DNA of 64,000 nt from Pseudomonas sp. ADAK18 (GTDB lineage Bacteria; Pseudomonadota; Gammaproteobacteria; Pseudomonadales; Pseudomonadaceae): positions 5,125,001 to 5,189,000 of the forward strand of contig NZ_CP052859.1 of the NCBI RefSeq assembly GCF_012935695.1, written 5' to 3'. A program made the translations under genes and the position numbers. Below, piece after piece: positions 28,429 to 40,593 of this stretch (within the stretch, counting starts at the first letter, position 1; each line of letters opens with the position of its first letter). Below the pieces are notes generated by a model, which did no database searches, was not told the origin of the DNA, and was given only the letters and a program-made list of their open reading frames with translations.

Positions 28429-28456
28429 AAAAAACCCGCATCACTGCGGGTTTTTT
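28429..28456. terminator. Bidirectional terminator between the racemase and fba
   Basis: AAAAAACCCGCA, a four-base loop TCAC, and TGCGGGTTTTTT. The stem is flanked by A and T runs, so it works for both converging transcripts. Confidence 0.93.
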
Positions 28457-28471
28457 ATAAACGCTTGAGGC

Positions 28472-29536
28472 TTAGTTAACCTTGGCGTTCAACTCACCTT
28501 TCAAATAACGCTGGTACATCGCTTCCAGGGAGATCGGCTTGATCTTCGAAGCGTTGCCCGCAGTACCGAAAGCTTCGTAGCGCGCAATGCACACGTCGCG
28601 CATGGCAGTCACGGTAGCGCCGAAGAATTTACGTGGGTCAAATTCGCTCGGGTTGGTGGCCATCAGGCGACGCATCGCACCGGTGGACGCCAGGCGCAGG
28701 TCGGTGTCGATGTTGACCTTACGTACGCCGTACTTGATGCCTTCGACGATTTCTTCAACCGGCACACCGTAGGTTTCTTTGATGTCGCCGCCGTACTGGT
28801 TGATGATCGCCAGCCACTCTTGCGGGACCGAGGAAGAACCGTGCATCACCAAGTGGGTGTTAGGGATGCGTTTGTGGATTTCCTTGATGCGGTCGATGGC
28901 CAGCACGTCACCGGTAGGTGGCTTGGTGAACTTGTAGGCGCCGTGGCTGGTGCCGATGGCAATGGCCAGGGCATCCACCTGAGTGCGCTTGACGAAGTCA
29001 GCCGCTTCTTCCGGATCGGTCAGCATCTGGCTGTGATCCAGCACGCCTTCAGCGCCGATACCGTCTTCTTCACCGGCCATGCCGGTTTCCAGGGAACCCA
29101 GGCAGCCCAGCTCGCCCTCTACCGATACGCCGCAGGCGTGAGCCATGGCCACGGTTTGTTGGGTAACACGCACGTTGTAGTCATAGTCCGTCGGGGTCTT
29201 GCCGTCTTCGCCCAGGGAACCGTCCATCATTACCGAGCTGAAGCCCAATTGGATGGAGCGCTGGCAGACGTCAGGGCTGGTGCCGTGGTCCTGGTGCATG
29301 CACACCGGGATGTGCGGAAATTCTTCGATTGCTGCAAGGATCAGGTGGCGCAGGAACGGGGCACCGGCGTATTTGCGGGCACCGGCCGAAGCCTGGACGA
29401 TCACTGGAGAGTCAGTCTTGTCAGCGGCTTCCATGATGGCGCGCATCTGCTCAAGGTTGTTGACGTTAAAGGCTGGAACGCCGTAGCCGAACTCGGCTGC
29501 GTGGTCCAGCATTTGACGCATGCTGATAAGTGCCAT
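28472..29536 (-). CDS. fba: Fructose-1,6-bisphosphate aldolase, class II
   Basis: A 354-residue zinc aldolase that splits fructose-1,6-bisphosphate into two triose phosphates; in pseudomonads it works mainly in the gluconeogenic direction. The zinc-ligand segment [15 protein letters not shown] and the later [12 protein letters not shown] are clear. The ATG at 29536 ([19 protein letters not shown]) has GGGAG ahead of it. It ends the tkt-epd-pgk-lipoprotein-fba run on this strand. Pgk, Epd and Fba share triose and sugar-phosphate intermediates. Confidence 0.97.
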   Translation of the reverse strand: MALISMRQMLDHAAEFGYGVPAFNVNNLEQMRAIMEAADKTDSPVIVQASAGARKYAGAPFLRHLILAAIEEFPHIPVCMHQDHGTSPDVCQRSIQLGFSSVMMDGSLGEDGKTPTDYDYNVRVTQQTVAMAHACGVSVEGELGCLGSLETGMAGEEDGIGAEGVLDHSQMLTDPEEAADFVKRTQVDALAIAIGTSHGAYKFTKPPTGDVLAIDRIKEIHKRIPNTHLVMHGSSSVPQEWLAIINQYGGDIKETYGVPVEEIVEGIKYGVRKVNIDTDLRLASTGAMRRLMATNPSEFDPRKFFGATVTAMRDVCIARYEAFGTAGNASKIKPISLEAMYQRYLKGELNAKVN

Positions 29537-29658
29537 TGTGTCTCTCTCCCGGTCGAGGGTCGTTAATCGTGCAAGCCTGCCGTAGCGGCGGCTGCTATTC
29601 AAGTTATTGCCGATCGGGTGTTGAAGTCCGATCAGCTGAATCGTTATTGCATTGAGAC

Positions 29659-29994
29659 CTAAGGCGCTTTACAGCCCCGGCCAATCAAATCATCGGTGGC
29701 AACCCAGTAAATCAGGCCTTCCTCACCCTTTGTGTGAAACGCCAACTGGGCATTGCTGTACAGCACACCCGAAGCCGCTGGCTCCTGCTTGAGGCGATAG
29801 ACCTGATCCGAGCCGCCAAGGCGTACATCCACCTGGCTGCGGCTGGTGTCGGCAAACCGCCAGACCACTTGAGCCTGGCTGTCACAGGTCCAGGTGGTCC
29901 ATTTGTCCTGTGGTTCTGCCTTGCTGTCGAACATGTTCAAGTTGCTGCAACCGGCCAGTAGAGCCAGGGCTGCCAGGGCGATAACGCCTTTCAT
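29659..29994 (-). CDS. MliC-type lysozyme-inhibitor lipoprotein
   Basis: A 111-residue lipoprotein. The lipobox is LLAGC at residues about 14-18, followed by Ser-Asn at +2 and +3, so outer-membrane retention is likely. The mature part fits the MliC family: [13 protein letters not shown] at the start, the central VYRLKQ, the later [16 protein letters not shown] that carries the Ser/Lys used to block the lysozyme active site, and a final Cys for the disulfide. ATG 29994 has GAGGA upstream. It lies between a small lipoprotein gene and fba. Confidence 0.82.
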   Translation of the reverse strand: MKGVIALAALALLAGCSNLNMFDSKAEPQDKWTTWTCDSQAQVVWRFADTSRSQVDVRLGGSDQVYRLKQEPAASGVLYSNAQLAFHTKGEEGLIYWVATDDLIGRGCKAP

Positions 29995-30054
29995 TGCCAA
30001 TCCTCGAACGGCGACATGACGCCGCCATTGCTGTCGGTTAATGAGTCAGACCCG

Positions 30055-30276
30055 TCAAGGGCAACCCTGTTCCTTACCTTTGGGCGGGGAGTCGTACTTC
30101 TCCAACCCATCCGGCCCGATGCGCTTGCTGATCACCGGCATGGTTTCGGCTTGCCAGTCGGCCTGGTAGCAGCCCTTGTCCGGCGCAGCCTGTTCAGCCT
30201 CGGGCGTTGCCTTGGGCGCACTGCCGCAACCGGCCAACAGGCCCGCCGCGATTACCAGCACTAACGACTTGACCAT
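30055..30276 (-). CDS. Small lipoprotein, unknown function
   Basis: A 73-residue predicted lipoprotein. The lipobox is LLAGC (residues about 13-17), followed by GSAPKATPEAEQ, a short linker, and a compact domain with two Cys (KGCYQADWQ, and KEQGCP at the C-terminus). I do not recognise the family. It lies 29 bases after pgk on the same strand and before the MliC-type gene, so it is probably part of the pgk transcript. Confidence 0.7.
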   Translation of the reverse strand: MVKSLVLVIAAGLLAGCGSAPKATPEAEQAAPDKGCYQADWQAETMPVISKRIGPDGLEKYDSPPKGKEQGCP

Positions 30277-30305
30277 GGGAATGCTCCTTTTCCTGCTCGT
30301 GAGCC

Positions 30306-31469
30306 TTAACCTTTGGCCCGGCTTTCCAATACTTCGACCGCTGGCAGCACTTTGCCCTCGACGAACTCGAGGAACGCGCCACCACCGGTAGAAATGTAGG
30401 AGATCTGGTCAGCCACGCCATATTTATCGATGGCCGCCAGGGTGTCGCCGCCGCCAGCGATGGAGAATGCCGAGCTTTCAGCGATGGCATGCGCCAGCAC
30501 TTTGGTGCCGTTGCCGAACTGATCGAACTCGAACACGCCCACTGGACCGTTCCACAGGATGGTCTGGGACGACTTCAACAGTTCAGCGAAGTTAGCCGCG
30601 GTTTGTGGACCGATATCCAGGATCATGTCATCAGCAGCAACGTCAGCGATCAGTTTGACCGTAGCGGTGGCGCTTTCAGCGAATTCCTTGGCGACGACCA
30701 CGTCCACCGGCAGCGGTACGCTGACTTTGGCGGCGATGGCGCGCGCGGTATCGAGCAGGTCTGGTTCGTACAGGGATTTTCCCACTGGGTGGCCGGCAGC
30801 TGCCAGGAAGGTGTTGGCAATACCGCCCCCGACGATCAACTGGTTGCAGATCTGGCTCAGGCTGTTGAGCACATCCAGCTTGGTCGACACCTTGGAGCCG
30901 GCAACAATGGCTGCCATCGGTTGGGCCGGAGCGCCCAGGGCCTTGCCCAGTGCGTCGAGTTCAGCCGCCAGCAATGGGCCCGCTGCGGCAACCTTGGCGA
31001 ACTTGGCCACGCCATGGGTCGAACCCTCGGCGCGGTGAGCAGTACCGAAGGCGTCCATCACAAACACGTCGCACAGGGCCGCGTATTGTTGGGCCAGTTC
31101 GTCGCTGTTCTTTTTCTCGCCCTTGTTGAAGCGCACGTTTTCGAACAGCACGATGTCGCCAGCCTTCACGTCAACGCCACCCAGGTAATCAGCTACCAAC
31201 GGCACTTCGCGGCCCAGGGCCTTGCTCAGGTAATCGGCGACAGGCTTGAGGCTGTTTTCCGCCGAAAACTCACCTTCGGTCGGACGACCCAGGTGGGAGC
31301 AGACCATCACGGCCGCGCCTTTTTCCAGGGCCAGCTTGATGGTCGGCAGCGAGGCCAGGATTCGCGCATCGCTGGTGACAACACCGTCCTTGACTGGGAC
31401 GTTGAGGTCTTCGCGGATCAGTACGCGCTTACCTTGCAGATCGAGGTCGGTCATCTTCAACACGGTCAT
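30306..31469 (-). CDS. pgk: Phosphoglycerate kinase
   Basis: A 387-residue kinase that transfers phosphate between 1,3-bisphosphoglycerate and ADP. The N-terminal signature is [16 protein letters not shown], the ATP-binding segment is in the C-terminal half ([16 protein letters not shown]), and the end carries [20 protein letters not shown] sequence. ATG 31469 gives [12 protein letters not shown]; the frame runs back further into the end of epd, which is not coding in this frame. Only 25 bases separate it from epd. Confidence 0.97.
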   Translation of the reverse strand: MTVLKMTDLDLQGKRVLIREDLNVPVKDGVVTSDARILASLPTIKLALEKGAAVMVCSHLGRPTEGEFSAENSLKPVADYLSKALGREVPLVADYLGGVDVKAGDIVLFENVRFNKGEKKNSDELAQQYAALCDVFVMDAFGTAHRAEGSTHGVAKFAKVAAAGPLLAAELDALGKALGAPAQPMAAIVAGSKVSTKLDVLNSLSQICNQLIVGGGIANTFLAAAGHPVGKSLYEPDLLDTARAIAAKVSVPLPVDVVVAKEFAESATATVKLIADVAADDMILDIGPQTAANFAELLKSSQTILWNGPVGVFEFDQFGNGTKVLAHAIAESSAFSIAGGGDTLAAIDKYGVADQISYISTGGGAFLEFVEGKVLPAVEVLESRAKG

Positions 31470-31494
31470 GGGTCGCAGTTCCTGTGTTACTGAA

Positions 31495-32556
31495 TTAGAG
31501 AGCAGGTTTTGGTAGTGGATAAGCGGTTTGCAGATAGTGTTCCGCAACGTCCAGCATCCGGTTGGCAAAACCCCATTCGTTGTCGAACCAGGCCAGGATG
31601 TTCACCAGCCTCGGGCCAGAAACGCGGGTTTGGCTGGCATCGACGATGGCCGAATGTGGGTCATGGTTGAAATCACAACTGGCGTGGGGCAACTCGGTGT
31701 AGGCCAAAAGACCTTTGAGCGGGCCACTGGTGGCGGCGTCGCGCAGAATCCGGTTGACCTCGCCGGCGTCGGTGTCACTGACGGTCTGCATGGTGATATC
31801 CAGACAGGACACGTTCACCGTCGGCACCCGTACGGCTTTGGCCTGGATTCGCCCGGCAAGTTCCGGCAGCAATCGTTCGATACCCCGAGCCAGTCCGGTG
31901 GACACCGGAATCACTGACTGAAACGCCGAGCGCGTACGGCGCAGGTCTTCATGATGGTAGGCGTCAATCACTGGCTGATCGTTCATCGCCGAGTGAATGG
32001 TGGTAATCGACACGTATTCCAGACCAACGGCCTGGTCCAGCAGGCGCAACAACGGCACGCCGCAATTGGTGGTGCAAGAGGCGTTGGACACCAGCAGCTC
32101 GGCGCCGGTCAGGCAATCCTGATTGACGCCGTAGACGATGGTGGCGTCGACATCCGCCTCGCTGGCCATCGGTTGGGAAAACAGTACACGCGGTGCGCCG
32201 GCATCGAGGAAACGCTGGCCGTCGGCACGAGTGTGATAAGCACCGGAGCATTCCAACACCAGGTCGACGCCCAGCGCCGCCCAGTCGATGCCCTCGGGGG
32301 TGGCACTGCGCAAGACCTTCACGCAGTCGCCATTAATATGCAGACAATCGTCCTCGACCCGCACTTCGCCGGGAAACCGGCCATGGGTGGAGTCAAAGCG
32401 TGTCAGGTATTCGATGCTGGCCATGTCAGCCAGATCGTTGATCGCAACAATTTCAAACCCGGCAGCCGCCCCTCGCTCAAACAGAGCACGCAAGACGCAA
32501 CGACCAATCCGGCCGTAGCCGTTGAGTGCAACTTTGTAGGGACGCGGTTGAGGCAT
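31495..32556 (-). CDS. epd: D-erythrose-4-phosphate dehydrogenase
   Basis: A 353-residue member of the GAPDH family. NAD-binding motif [16 protein letters not shown] at the N-terminus; catalytic Cys in [16 protein letters not shown]. It oxidises erythrose-4-phosphate to erythronate-4-phosphate for pyridoxal phosphate synthesis. The position between tkt and pgk is that of epd in proteobacteria (epd-pgk-fba in E. coli), which is why I prefer Epd to GAPDH. ATG 32556 gives [15 protein letters not shown]; upstream is a REP palindrome, so the longer frame is not real. Confidence 0.93.
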   Translation of the reverse strand: MPQPRPYKVALNGYGRIGRCVLRALFERGAAAGFEIVAINDLADMASIEYLTRFDSTHGRFPGEVRVEDDCLHINGDCVKVLRSATPEGIDWAALGVDLVLECSGAYHTRADGQRFLDAGAPRVLFSQPMASEADVDATIVYGVNQDCLTGAELLVSNASCTTNCGVPLLRLLDQAVGLEYVSITTIHSAMNDQPVIDAYHHEDLRRTRSAFQSVIPVSTGLARGIERLLPELAGRIQAKAVRVPTVNVSCLDITMQTVSDTDAGEVNRILRDAATSGPLKGLLAYTELPHASCDFNHDPHSAIVDASQTRVSGPRLVNILAWFDNEWGFANRMLDVAEHYLQTAYPLPKPAL

Positions 32557-32590
32557 GGGGTTCTCGATTACCTTGGGTAATGGGGTGGCA

Positions 32591-32677
32591 GTACTGGCCT
32601 CTTCGCGAGCAAGCCCGCTCCCACATTTAGACCGCGATCTAATGTGGGAGCGGGCTTGCTCGCGAAGAGGCCAGTAC
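32591..32677. repeat. Near-perfect REP palindrome between epd and tkt
   Basis: The arm at 32591-32627 (GTACTGGCCTC then the REP core TTCGCGAGC...CACATT) is matched exactly over 37 bases by the inverted arm at 32641-32677, with a 13-base loop. The palindrome goes on imperfectly outward for about 15 more bases on each side (TGGGGTGGCAGTAC against GTACCGGCGCCCCA). It separates epd from tkt. Confidence 0.95.
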
Positions 32678-32697
32678 CGGCGCCCCAATCTACAGCC

Positions 32698-34695
32698 TTA
32701 GTCTTCCAGCAGCTCTTCAGCCTGACCCAGGATGTTTTCCAGGGTGAAGCCGAACTCTTCGAACAACGCTGGCGCCGGCGCCGACTCACCGTAGGTGGTC
32801 ATGCCAATCACGCGGCCTTCCAGGCCCACGTACTTGTACCAGTAGTCAGCGTGAGCTGCTTCGATCGCGATACGCGCGCTGACCTGCAACGGCAGAACCG
32901 CTTGCTTGTAGTCGGCATCCTGGGCTTCGAAAATGCTGGTGCACGGCATGGAAACCACACGCACGTTGCGACCCTGCGCCGTCAGCTTGTCGTACGCCTG
33001 AACCGCCAGGCCCACTTCGGAACCGGTGGAGATCAGGATCAGCTCCGGCTCGCCGATGCAGTCCTTGAGCACGTAGCCACCGCGGCTGATGTTTTGGATC
33101 TGAGCGGCGTCGCGGGTTTGATGCTGCAGGTTCTGACGAGAGAAGATCAGCGCCGAAGGACCGTCCTTACGCTCGATGGCGTGCTTCCAGGCCACGGCCG
33201 ATTCGACCGCGTCCGAGGGACGCCAGGTGTCCAGGTTCGGCGTGGTACGCAGGCTGGTCAGTTGCTCGATTGGCTGGTGAGTCGGGCCGTCTTCGCCCAG
33301 ACCGATGGAGTCGTGGGTGTAGACGAAGATCACACGCTTCTTCATCAACGACGCCATGCGCACTGCGTTGCGGGCGTATTCCATGAACATCAGGAAAGTC
33401 GCGCCGTAAGGCACCAAGCCGCCGTGCAAGGCAACGCCGTTCATGATGGCGCTCATGCCGAATTCGCGAACGCCGTAGTACATGTAGTTGCCGCTGGCGT
33501 CTTCAGCCGAGACACCTTTGCAACCTTTCCACAGGGTCAGGTTGGAACCGGCCAGGTCAGCCGAACCGCCAAGGAACTCAGGCAGCAACGGGCCGAAAGC
33601 GTTCAGGGTGTTCTGGCTGGCTTTACGGCTGGCGATGGTTTCGCCTTTGGCGGCCACTTCGGCGATGTAAGCCGAGGACTTCTCGGCGAAGTCGGCAGGC
33701 AGGTCACCGGCCAGTCGACGTACCAGCTCATTGGCCAACTCAGGGAACTCGGCGGAGTAGGCAGCAAAACGCTGGTCCCACTCGGCTTCGGCAGCCTTGC
33801 CGGCTTCCTTGGCGTCCCACTCGGCGTAGATATCAGCCGGGATTTCGAACGGGCCGTGGTTCCACTTCAACGCTTCGCGCGTCAGGGCAATTTCCGCGTC
33901 ACCCAGTGGGGCGCCGTGGCAATCTTCCTTGCCTTGCTTGTTGGGCGAGCCGAAACCGATGGTGGTCTTGCAGCAGATCAGGGTCGGCTGCTCGCTCTTG
34001 CGAGCGGTGTCGATGGCGGTCTTGATCTCTTCCGGATCGTGGCCGTCGACGTTGCGGATCACCTGCCAGTTGTAGGCTTCGAAACGCTTTGGCGTATCGT
34101 CGGTGAACCAGCCTTCGACTTCGCCGTCGATGGAGATGCCGTTGTCATCGTAGAAGGCGATCAGCTTGCCCAGGCCCAAGGTACCGGCCAGGGAACTGAC
34201 TTCGTGGGAAATGCCTTCCATCATGCAGCCATCACCCAGGAACACGTAGGTGTGGTGGTCGACAACGTTGTGGCCAGGGCGGTTGAACTGCGCCGCCAGG
34301 ACTTTTTCAGCCAGGGCGAAGCCCACGGCGTTGGCCAGGCCTTGGCCCAGGGGACCGGTGGTGGTCTCGACGCCAGCGGTGTAGCCGAACTCCGGGTGGC
34401 CCGGCGTGCGGCTGTGCAGTTGGCGGAAATTCTTCAGGTCGTCGATCGACAGGTCGTAGCCGGTCAGGTGCAGCAACGAGTAGATCAACATCGAGCCGTG
34501 GCCGTTGGACAGCACGAAGCGGTCACGGTCGGCGAACGATGGGTTGCTCGGGTTGTGTTTCAGGTAGTCACGCCAAAGTACCTCGGCGATATCCGCCATG
34601 CCCATCGGGGCACCGGGATGGCCGCTGTTGGCTTTTTGCACGGCATCCATGCTGAGGGCACGAATGGCGTTGGCACGCTCACGACGGCTGGGCAT
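32698..34695 (-). CDS. tktA: Transketolase
   Basis: A 665-residue thiamine-diphosphate enzyme of the pentose phosphate pathway. It begins [40 protein letters not shown] in short blocks that match the family; the cofactor motif is GDGCMME (followed by the NN-type metal site [21 protein letters not shown]), and the active-site His regions and the transketolase C-domain follow. AGGAG lies upstream of the ATG at 34695. It shares substrates with Epd (erythrose-4-phosphate). The 259-base gap upstream holds the SahR-like operator, but that belongs with the divergent gene. Confidence 0.97.
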   Translation of the reverse strand: MPSRRERANAIRALSMDAVQKANSGHPGAPMGMADIAEVLWRDYLKHNPSNPSFADRDRFVLSNGHGSMLIYSLLHLTGYDLSIDDLKNFRQLHSRTPGHPEFGYTAGVETTTGPLGQGLANAVGFALAEKVLAAQFNRPGHNVVDHHTYVFLGDGCMMEGISHEVSSLAGTLGLGKLIAFYDDNGISIDGEVEGWFTDDTPKRFEAYNWQVIRNVDGHDPEEIKTAIDTARKSEQPTLICCKTTIGFGSPNKQGKEDCHGAPLGDAEIALTREALKWNHGPFEIPADIYAEWDAKEAGKAAEAEWDQRFAAYSAEFPELANELVRRLAGDLPADFAEKSSAYIAEVAAKGETIASRKASQNTLNAFGPLLPEFLGGSADLAGSNLTLWKGCKGVSAEDASGNYMYYGVREFGMSAIMNGVALHGGLVPYGATFLMFMEYARNAVRMASLMKKRVIFVYTHDSIGLGEDGPTHQPIEQLTSLRTTPNLDTWRPSDAVESAVAWKHAIERKDGPSALIFSRQNLQHQTRDAAQIQNISRGGYVLKDCIGEPELILISTGSEVGLAVQAYDKLTAQGRNVRVVSMPCTSIFEAQDADYKQAVLPLQVSARIAIEAAHADYWYKYVGLEGRVIGMTTYGESAPAPALFEEFGFTLENILGQAEELLED

Positions 34696-34886
34696 CGCTG
34701 ATCTCCTGGAGGTTGAATAAAAGAAACGGAAAAAAGGACCGGCATTTTCCCTCAGCCACGACCCGTGGGCAATGACAGATAGTCACTTGAGGGTGTTTTT
34801 CCTGCGGATTGGCCTGCAATCACCTGGAGAAACCTTTCATCCCTTCGTCTAAAGGTTATAGCCGTTGCTTATAACTGCCGATTATC

Positions 34887-34916
34887 GACCAATATCAAAA
34901 CTTTTTGATATTGGTC
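34887..34916. promoter_or_regulatory. SahR-type operator
   Basis: GACCAATATCAAAA at 34887-34900 is followed by CT and the exact inverse TTTTGATATTGGTC at 34903-34916: a 30-bp perfect inverted repeat 38 bases before the regulator gene. ArsR-family SahR proteins bind palindromes with ATATCAA-type half-sites in methionine-cycle promoters. A candidate promoter lies just downstream: TTGCGA at 34917-34922, 17 bases, TAGACT at 34940-34945. That would put the start point about three bases before the ATG. Confidence 0.75.
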
Positions 34917-34954
34917 TTGCGAGGAACTGCCCCCGTCACTAGACTGCTGGCCTT

Positions 34955-35950
34955 ATGAACTTACGCGCGCCTTCCCTTCGTCCTGACGACTGCGATGAGC
35001 TGGCAGCCTTATGCAAGGCTGGCGGCGATCCGTTACGGCTGAACGTCTTGCGTGCGCTGACCAATGACTCATTCGGCGTGCTGGAGCTGGCGCAGATCTT
35101 CGCCATCGGCCAGTCCGGCATGAGCCACCATCTGAAAGTGTTGGCCCAGGCCGACCTGGTAGCCACGCGCCGTGAAGGCAATGCAATTTTTTACCGTCGT
35201 GCCCTGCCCCACACCGAGCACTTGGGCGGCCAGTTGCACGCCGCCCTGCTTGATGAAGTAGACAACCTGACCCTGCCGGTCGACGTGCAGTCACGGATCA
35301 GTCAGGTCCACGGGCAGCGCGCAGCCGCCAGCCAGGACTTCTTCTCCCGGGTGGCGGAGAAGTTTCGCGCCCAGCAGGATTTGATCGCCGGATTGCCGCA
35401 ATACCGCGAAAGCGTGCTGGCACTTTTGGACAAGCTGAGCTTCAGTGATGGGGCGACAGCACTGGAAGTTGGCCCTGGTGACGGTGGTTTCCTGCCGGAG
35501 CTGGCACGCCGCTTTCATCAGGTCACTGCGCTGGACAACAGCCCGGCGATGCTGGAGCTGGCGCGTCAGGTGTGCGAGCGCGAGGCGTTAGGCAATGTCA
35601 GCTTGCAACTGGCCGATGCCTTGAATGAGGCAAGCCTGCGGGCCGATTGCGTGGTGCTGAACATGGTTTTGCATCATTTCGCTGCACCGGCCGACGCCCT
35701 CAAGCAGATGGCCAGCTTGCTGCAACCAGGCGGAAGCCTGTTAGTCACAGATTTGTGTAGCCACAACCAGAGTTGGGCCAGGGAGGCCTGCGGTGATCTC
35801 TGGCTAGGTTTTGAACAGGACGATCTGGCCCGTTGGGCCACCGCTGCGGGACTCGTTCCCGGGGAAAGCCTCTATGTAGGTTTACGTAACGGTTTCCAGA
35901 TTCAGGTCCGCCATTTTCAGCGACCGACTGGCGACACTCACCATCGGTAA
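34955..35950 (+). CDS. ArsR-family regulator with SAM-dependent methyltransferase domain (SahR-like)
   Basis: A 331-residue fusion. The N-terminal winged helix (residues about 20-85) includes [29 protein letters not shown]. The C-terminal class I methyltransferase domain has its SAM motif [11 protein letters not shown] at 169-179 and a later VLNMVLHHF. This architecture and a place directly ahead of metK are those of SahR, which senses S-adenosylhomocysteine and controls methionine-cycle genes. It starts 38 bases after a perfect palindrome and ends 19 bases before metK, so it probably regulates its own operon. No clear Shine-Dalgarno precedes the ATG. Confidence 0.8.
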   Translation: MNLRAPSLRPDDCDELAALCKAGGDPLRLNVLRALTNDSFGVLELAQIFAIGQSGMSHHLKVLAQADLVATRREGNAIFYRRALPHTEHLGGQLHAALLDEVDNLTLPVDVQSRISQVHGQRAAASQDFFSRVAEKFRAQQDLIAGLPQYRESVLALLDKLSFSDGATALEVGPGDGGFLPELARRFHQVTALDNSPAMLELARQVCEREALGNVSLQLADALNEASLRADCVVLNMVLHHFAAPADALKQMASLLQPGGSLLVTDLCSHNQSWAREACGDLWLGFEQDDLARWATAAGLVPGESLYVGLRNGFQIQVRHFQRPTGDTHHR

Positions 35951-35969
35951 ATATCAGGAAAACATCGAG

Positions 35970-37160
35970 ATGAGCGAATACTCCCTTTTCACCTCCGAGT
36001 CCGTGTCTGAAGGGCATCCGGACAAAATCGCCGACCAGATTTCTGATGCGGTGCTGGACGCCATCATTACCGAAGACAAGTTCGCCCGCGTGGCGTGCGA
36101 GACTCTGGTGAAAACCGGTGTAGCCATCATCGCCGGCGAAGTCACCACCTCGGCCTGGGTCGATCTGGAAGACATCGTTCGCAAGGTGATCCTGGATATC
36201 GGCTATAACAGCTCAGCCGTCGGCTTTGACGGCGCGACCTGCGCGGTGATGAACATCATCGGCAAACAGTCGGTGGACATCGCCCAAGGCGTTGACCGCA
36301 GCAAGCCTGAAGACCAAGGCGCCGGCGACCAGGGCCTGATGTTCGGCTACGCCAGCAACGAGACCGACGTGCTGATGCCAGCACCGATCACCTTCTCCCA
36401 CCAGTTGGTCAAGCGTCAGGCCGAAGCCCGCAAGTCCGGACAGTTGCCGTGGCTGCGCCCGGATGCCAAATCCCAGGTCACTTGCCGTTATGAAAACGGC
36501 AAAGTAGTGGGCATCGACGCCATCGTGCTGTCGACCCAACACAATCCGGAAGTGTCCTACAACGACCTGCGCGAAGGCGTGATGGAACTGATCGTCAAGC
36601 ACGTGCTGCCTGCCGAGTTGCTGACCAAAGACACCCAGTTCCACATCAACCCTACCGGCAACTTCATCATCGGTGGCCCGGTGGGCGACTGCGGCCTGAC
36701 CGGTCGCAAGATCATCGTCGATAGCTACGGCGGCATGGCCCGTCACGGCGGCGGTGCGTTCTCCGGCAAGGACCCATCCAAGGTTGACCGTTCCGCCGCA
36801 TACGCCGGTCGTTACGTAGCCAAGAACATCGTCGCCGCCGGCCTGGCAGAGCGTTGTGAGATTCAGGTGTCCTACGCCATTGGTGTAGCGCAGCCGACGT
36901 CGATCTCGCTGAATACCTTCGGCACCGGCAAGATCAGCGATGACAAGATCATCAAGCTGGTGCGTGAAATCTTCGACCTGCGTCCGTACGCGATCACCAC
37001 CATGCTCGACCTGCTGCACCCGATGTACCAGGAAACCGCGGCCTACGGCCACTTCGGTCGTACCCCTGAACAGAAGACGGTCGGCGACGACACCTTCACC
37101 ACGTTCACCTGGGAGAAAACCGACCGCGCCAACGACCTGCGCACTGCTGCCGGCCTGTAA
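35970..37160 (+). CDS. metK: S-adenosylmethionine synthetase
   Basis: A 396-residue enzyme that makes SAM from methionine and ATP. Signatures are [17 protein letters not shown] at the N-terminus, [12 protein letters not shown] in the middle and [19 protein letters not shown] in the second half. TCAGGA upstream gives a weak ribosome site and the ATG is at 35970. It follows the SahR-like gene by 19 bases. SAM made here is used by methyltransferases; the resulting SAH is removed by AhcY, encoded 13 kb away in this window. Confidence 0.98.
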   Translation: MSEYSLFTSESVSEGHPDKIADQISDAVLDAIITEDKFARVACETLVKTGVAIIAGEVTTSAWVDLEDIVRKVILDIGYNSSAVGFDGATCAVMNIIGKQSVDIAQGVDRSKPEDQGAGDQGLMFGYASNETDVLMPAPITFSHQLVKRQAEARKSGQLPWLRPDAKSQVTCRYENGKVVGIDAIVLSTQHNPEVSYNDLREGVMELIVKHVLPAELLTKDTQFHINPTGNFIIGGPVGDCGLTGRKIIVDSYGGMARHGGGAFSGKDPSKVDRSAAYAGRYVAKNIVAAGLAERCEIQVSYAIGVAQPTSISLNTFGTGKISDDKIIKLVREIFDLRPYAITTMLDLLHPMYQETAAYGHFGRTPEQKTVGDDTFTTFTWEKTDRANDLRTAAGL

Positions 37161-37179
37161 TCGCTGTTTATGGTACCCA

Positions 37180-37212
37180 AAGCCCCGTCGGTTCGCCCGG
37201 CGGGGCTTTTTG
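37180..37212 (+). terminator. Terminator of metK
   Basis: AAGCCCCG at 37180-37187 and CGGGGCTT at 37201-37208 form the stem, with inner CGG/CCG pairing possible in the loop, followed by TTTT. Confidence 0.92.
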
Positions 37213-37385
37213 CTGCCTGGCGATTAGCGGGATGCTATTCACATTTGTTTAACACCAGCCTTGCAGGCCAAATGATGGCCCACTAGAATCCGCGCCCTCT
37301 CGAGCCCCACACCTTCTTTTGGATATTGCACTGCGCCTGCTCGGGATGCCTAAGTGCGCAGGCAATCGAACATTGAGGTTTTTTC

Positions 37386-37736
37386 ATGCGCATCTCCACG
37401 CTCGCTCCTGCCGCACTTCTGCTCAGCCTGTTCGCCCTGCCGGTGCAAGCCGCCGACCTGAGCGCACTGGGTGGCGCCCTGACCTCGCAACTGGGTGGCG
37501 GCAACTCCGGCGACTGCCAGCAACAAGCCAAAGACTTGCAAACCAAGATCGACGCCGCCAATGCCAAGGGCGACACGCTGAAAGTAACGGCGTTTCAGGC
37601 CGCTCTGGAGCAAGTAAACAAAGGCTGTAACAAAATCGCCGAGTCCCAGGCCAAACTGGATGCCAAGCAGCAAAAGCAGCAGGCCAAGACCGAGAACAAC
37701 GATACCGTGAAAGCCCTGGGTGGCCTGTTCAAGTAA
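37386..37736 (+). CDS. DUF1090-like periplasmic protein
   Basis: A 116-residue exported protein. A signal peptide ends at VQA-ADLS. The mature region has the DUF1090/YqjC pattern: Cys in GDCQQQAKDLQTKI, a helix, GDTLKVTAFQAALEQVNKGC with the second Cys, then a Lys/Gln-rich coiled-coil tail (KLDAKQQKQQAK). A Gly-rich linker (LGGALTSQLGGGNSG) before the first Cys is not usual for the family, so this is a divergent member. TGAGG precedes the ATG at 37386. It has its own strong terminator. Confidence 0.68.
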   Translation: MRISTLAPAALLLSLFALPVQAADLSALGGALTSQLGGGNSGDCQQQAKDLQTKIDAANAKGDTLKVTAFQAALEQVNKGCNKIAESQAKLDAKQQKQQAKTENNDTVKALGGLFK

Positions 37737-37743
37737 ACAGAAA

Positions 37744-37787
37744 CACCCAGTAAAAAGCCCCGCGAATGCGGGGCTTTTTACTGGGTG
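37744..37787. terminator. Long perfect terminator hairpin
   Basis: CACCCAGTAAAAAGCCCCGC at 37744-37763, loop GAAT, and the exact 20-base inverse at 37768-37787. The A/T runs lie inside the stem on both sides of the GC part, so it can end transcription in either direction. Confidence 0.93.
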
Positions 37788-37801
37788 GGCGGATGCCTTA
37801 G

Positions 37802-39520
<1,719 letters not shown>

Positions 39521-39601
39521 TCCGTCCTGACAGCATTAACCGGTGCCGGCAGAATTCATCCTGCCCACCTGATTGCGACCTTATTCACTATGGAGCTTTT
39601 T

Positions 39602-39997
39602 ATGAAATTTCTTGCACCTTTTGCCTTGCTGACCGTCGCAAGCTTCATGGCCACGCCATTGTTGGCGGCCGAAGAAATCCCGCAACTCACCGGCTGCGCT
39701 GCCAAACGCCAGGCCATCAGCACCCAGATCGAACAAGCCAAGGCCCACGGCAACAGCGACCAGCAAGCAGGCCTGGAAAAAGCCCTGAGTGAAGTCACCA
39801 CTCATTGCACCGACGCCTCCCTGAAGAAGGAGCGGGAAAACAAGGTGCTCGACGCCAAGCACGAAGTCAGCCGGCGTCAGGCTGACCTCGACAAGGCGAT
39901 GAAAAAAGGTGATTCCGATAAGATCAACAAACGCAAAGACAAGCTTGCCCAGTCACGTAAAGAGCTGCAGGAAGCCCTGGACGAACTGGACAAGTAA
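39602..39997 (+). CDS. DUF1090 (YqjC-like) periplasmic protein
   Basis: A 131-residue exported protein with a signal peptide ending LLA-AEEI. The mature part is a standard DUF1090: TGCAAKRQAISTQIEQAKAHGN, then LEKALSEVTTHCTD with the second Cys, followed by a long charged coiled coil (KHEVSRRQADLDKAMKKGDSDKINKR). GGAG at 39592-39595 supports ATG 39602 rather than the ATG four codons upstream. Function unknown. A divergent relative lies at 37386, on the other side of ligB. Confidence 0.85.
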   Translation: MKFLAPFALLTVASFMATPLLAAEEIPQLTGCAAKRQAISTQIEQAKAHGNSDQQAGLEKALSEVTTHCTDASLKKERENKVLDAKHEVSRRQADLDKAMKKGDSDKINKRKDKLAQSRKELQEALDELDK

Positions 39998-40012
39998 GAC
40001 GGGGCCACGCGG

Positions 40013-40462
40013 TCAATGATCCCGAAACTGTTTGTGGCAGGCCGTGCAGGCGTCTTCGACTTTCTGCACCGCAGGCCCCAGGTTGCTGGCCTTGTACGGC
40101 TGGACCTGGCTGACAATCGCCAGTTCACCGGTAGCAGCCTCAAGGGTTCGGGCCATTTCCTGGAAACGGGCCTGTTTCTGCCAGACATCGTCCTTGGCAC
40201 TGGTGTGGTCTTCTTCACGTACGCTCGGGAAATGCTTCCACGGCTCGTGGGACAAGGCGTCAAGTTTGACCGCGCCTTCGGCGAACTTTGCACCGTCGAA
40301 CGGGATGCGCCCACGCAGCATGCCGCCCAGGTCCTCGCCGGTCTTGAGCATCTGCTTGAAAATGGCCTTGCGCTGGCCCAACGGCGAGTTTGGATCAACA
40401 CCACCGCAGGCGGACAGTGTCAGGCAGGCCAGCAATACAACAGTCAGTTTTTTAAGAGTCAT
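40013..40462 (-). CDS. Cytochrome c' family lipoprotein
   Basis: A 149-residue protein. It has a lipobox LSAC near residue 19 and the C-terminal haem site CTACH followed by KQFRDH, which is where cytochromes c' bind haem. Four-helix-bundle features are visible (GQRKAIFKQMLKTGEDLGGML...). Cytochromes c' bind NO and similar gases or carry electrons in the periplasm. The lipid anchor would tether it to a membrane. Divergent from mltA with 131 bases between them. Confidence 0.87.
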   Translation of the reverse strand: MTLKKLTVVLLACLTLSACGGVDPNSPLGQRKAIFKQMLKTGEDLGGMLRGRIPFDGAKFAEGAVKLDALSHEPWKHFPSVREEDHTSAKDDVWQKQARFQEMARTLEAATGELAIVSQVQPYKASNLGPAVQKVEDACTACHKQFRDH

Positions 40463-40593
40463 GGTGGCTTCGAGTCACGGGAAGAAACGGCGGCCAGTAT
40501 CCTCGCCACGCCCGTAAAGACCAATAGCCCTATTAATAATACGGTTTGTTTGAGCCCTACCCGGTTCGGGCGATCGCCTCAGGAATGGTTTGC

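Noticed and set aside
32644..34701. 685-codon open frame on the plus strand opposite tkt
   Set aside because: Antisense to transketolase, starts inside a REP, and shows no domain. Codon-bias artefact.
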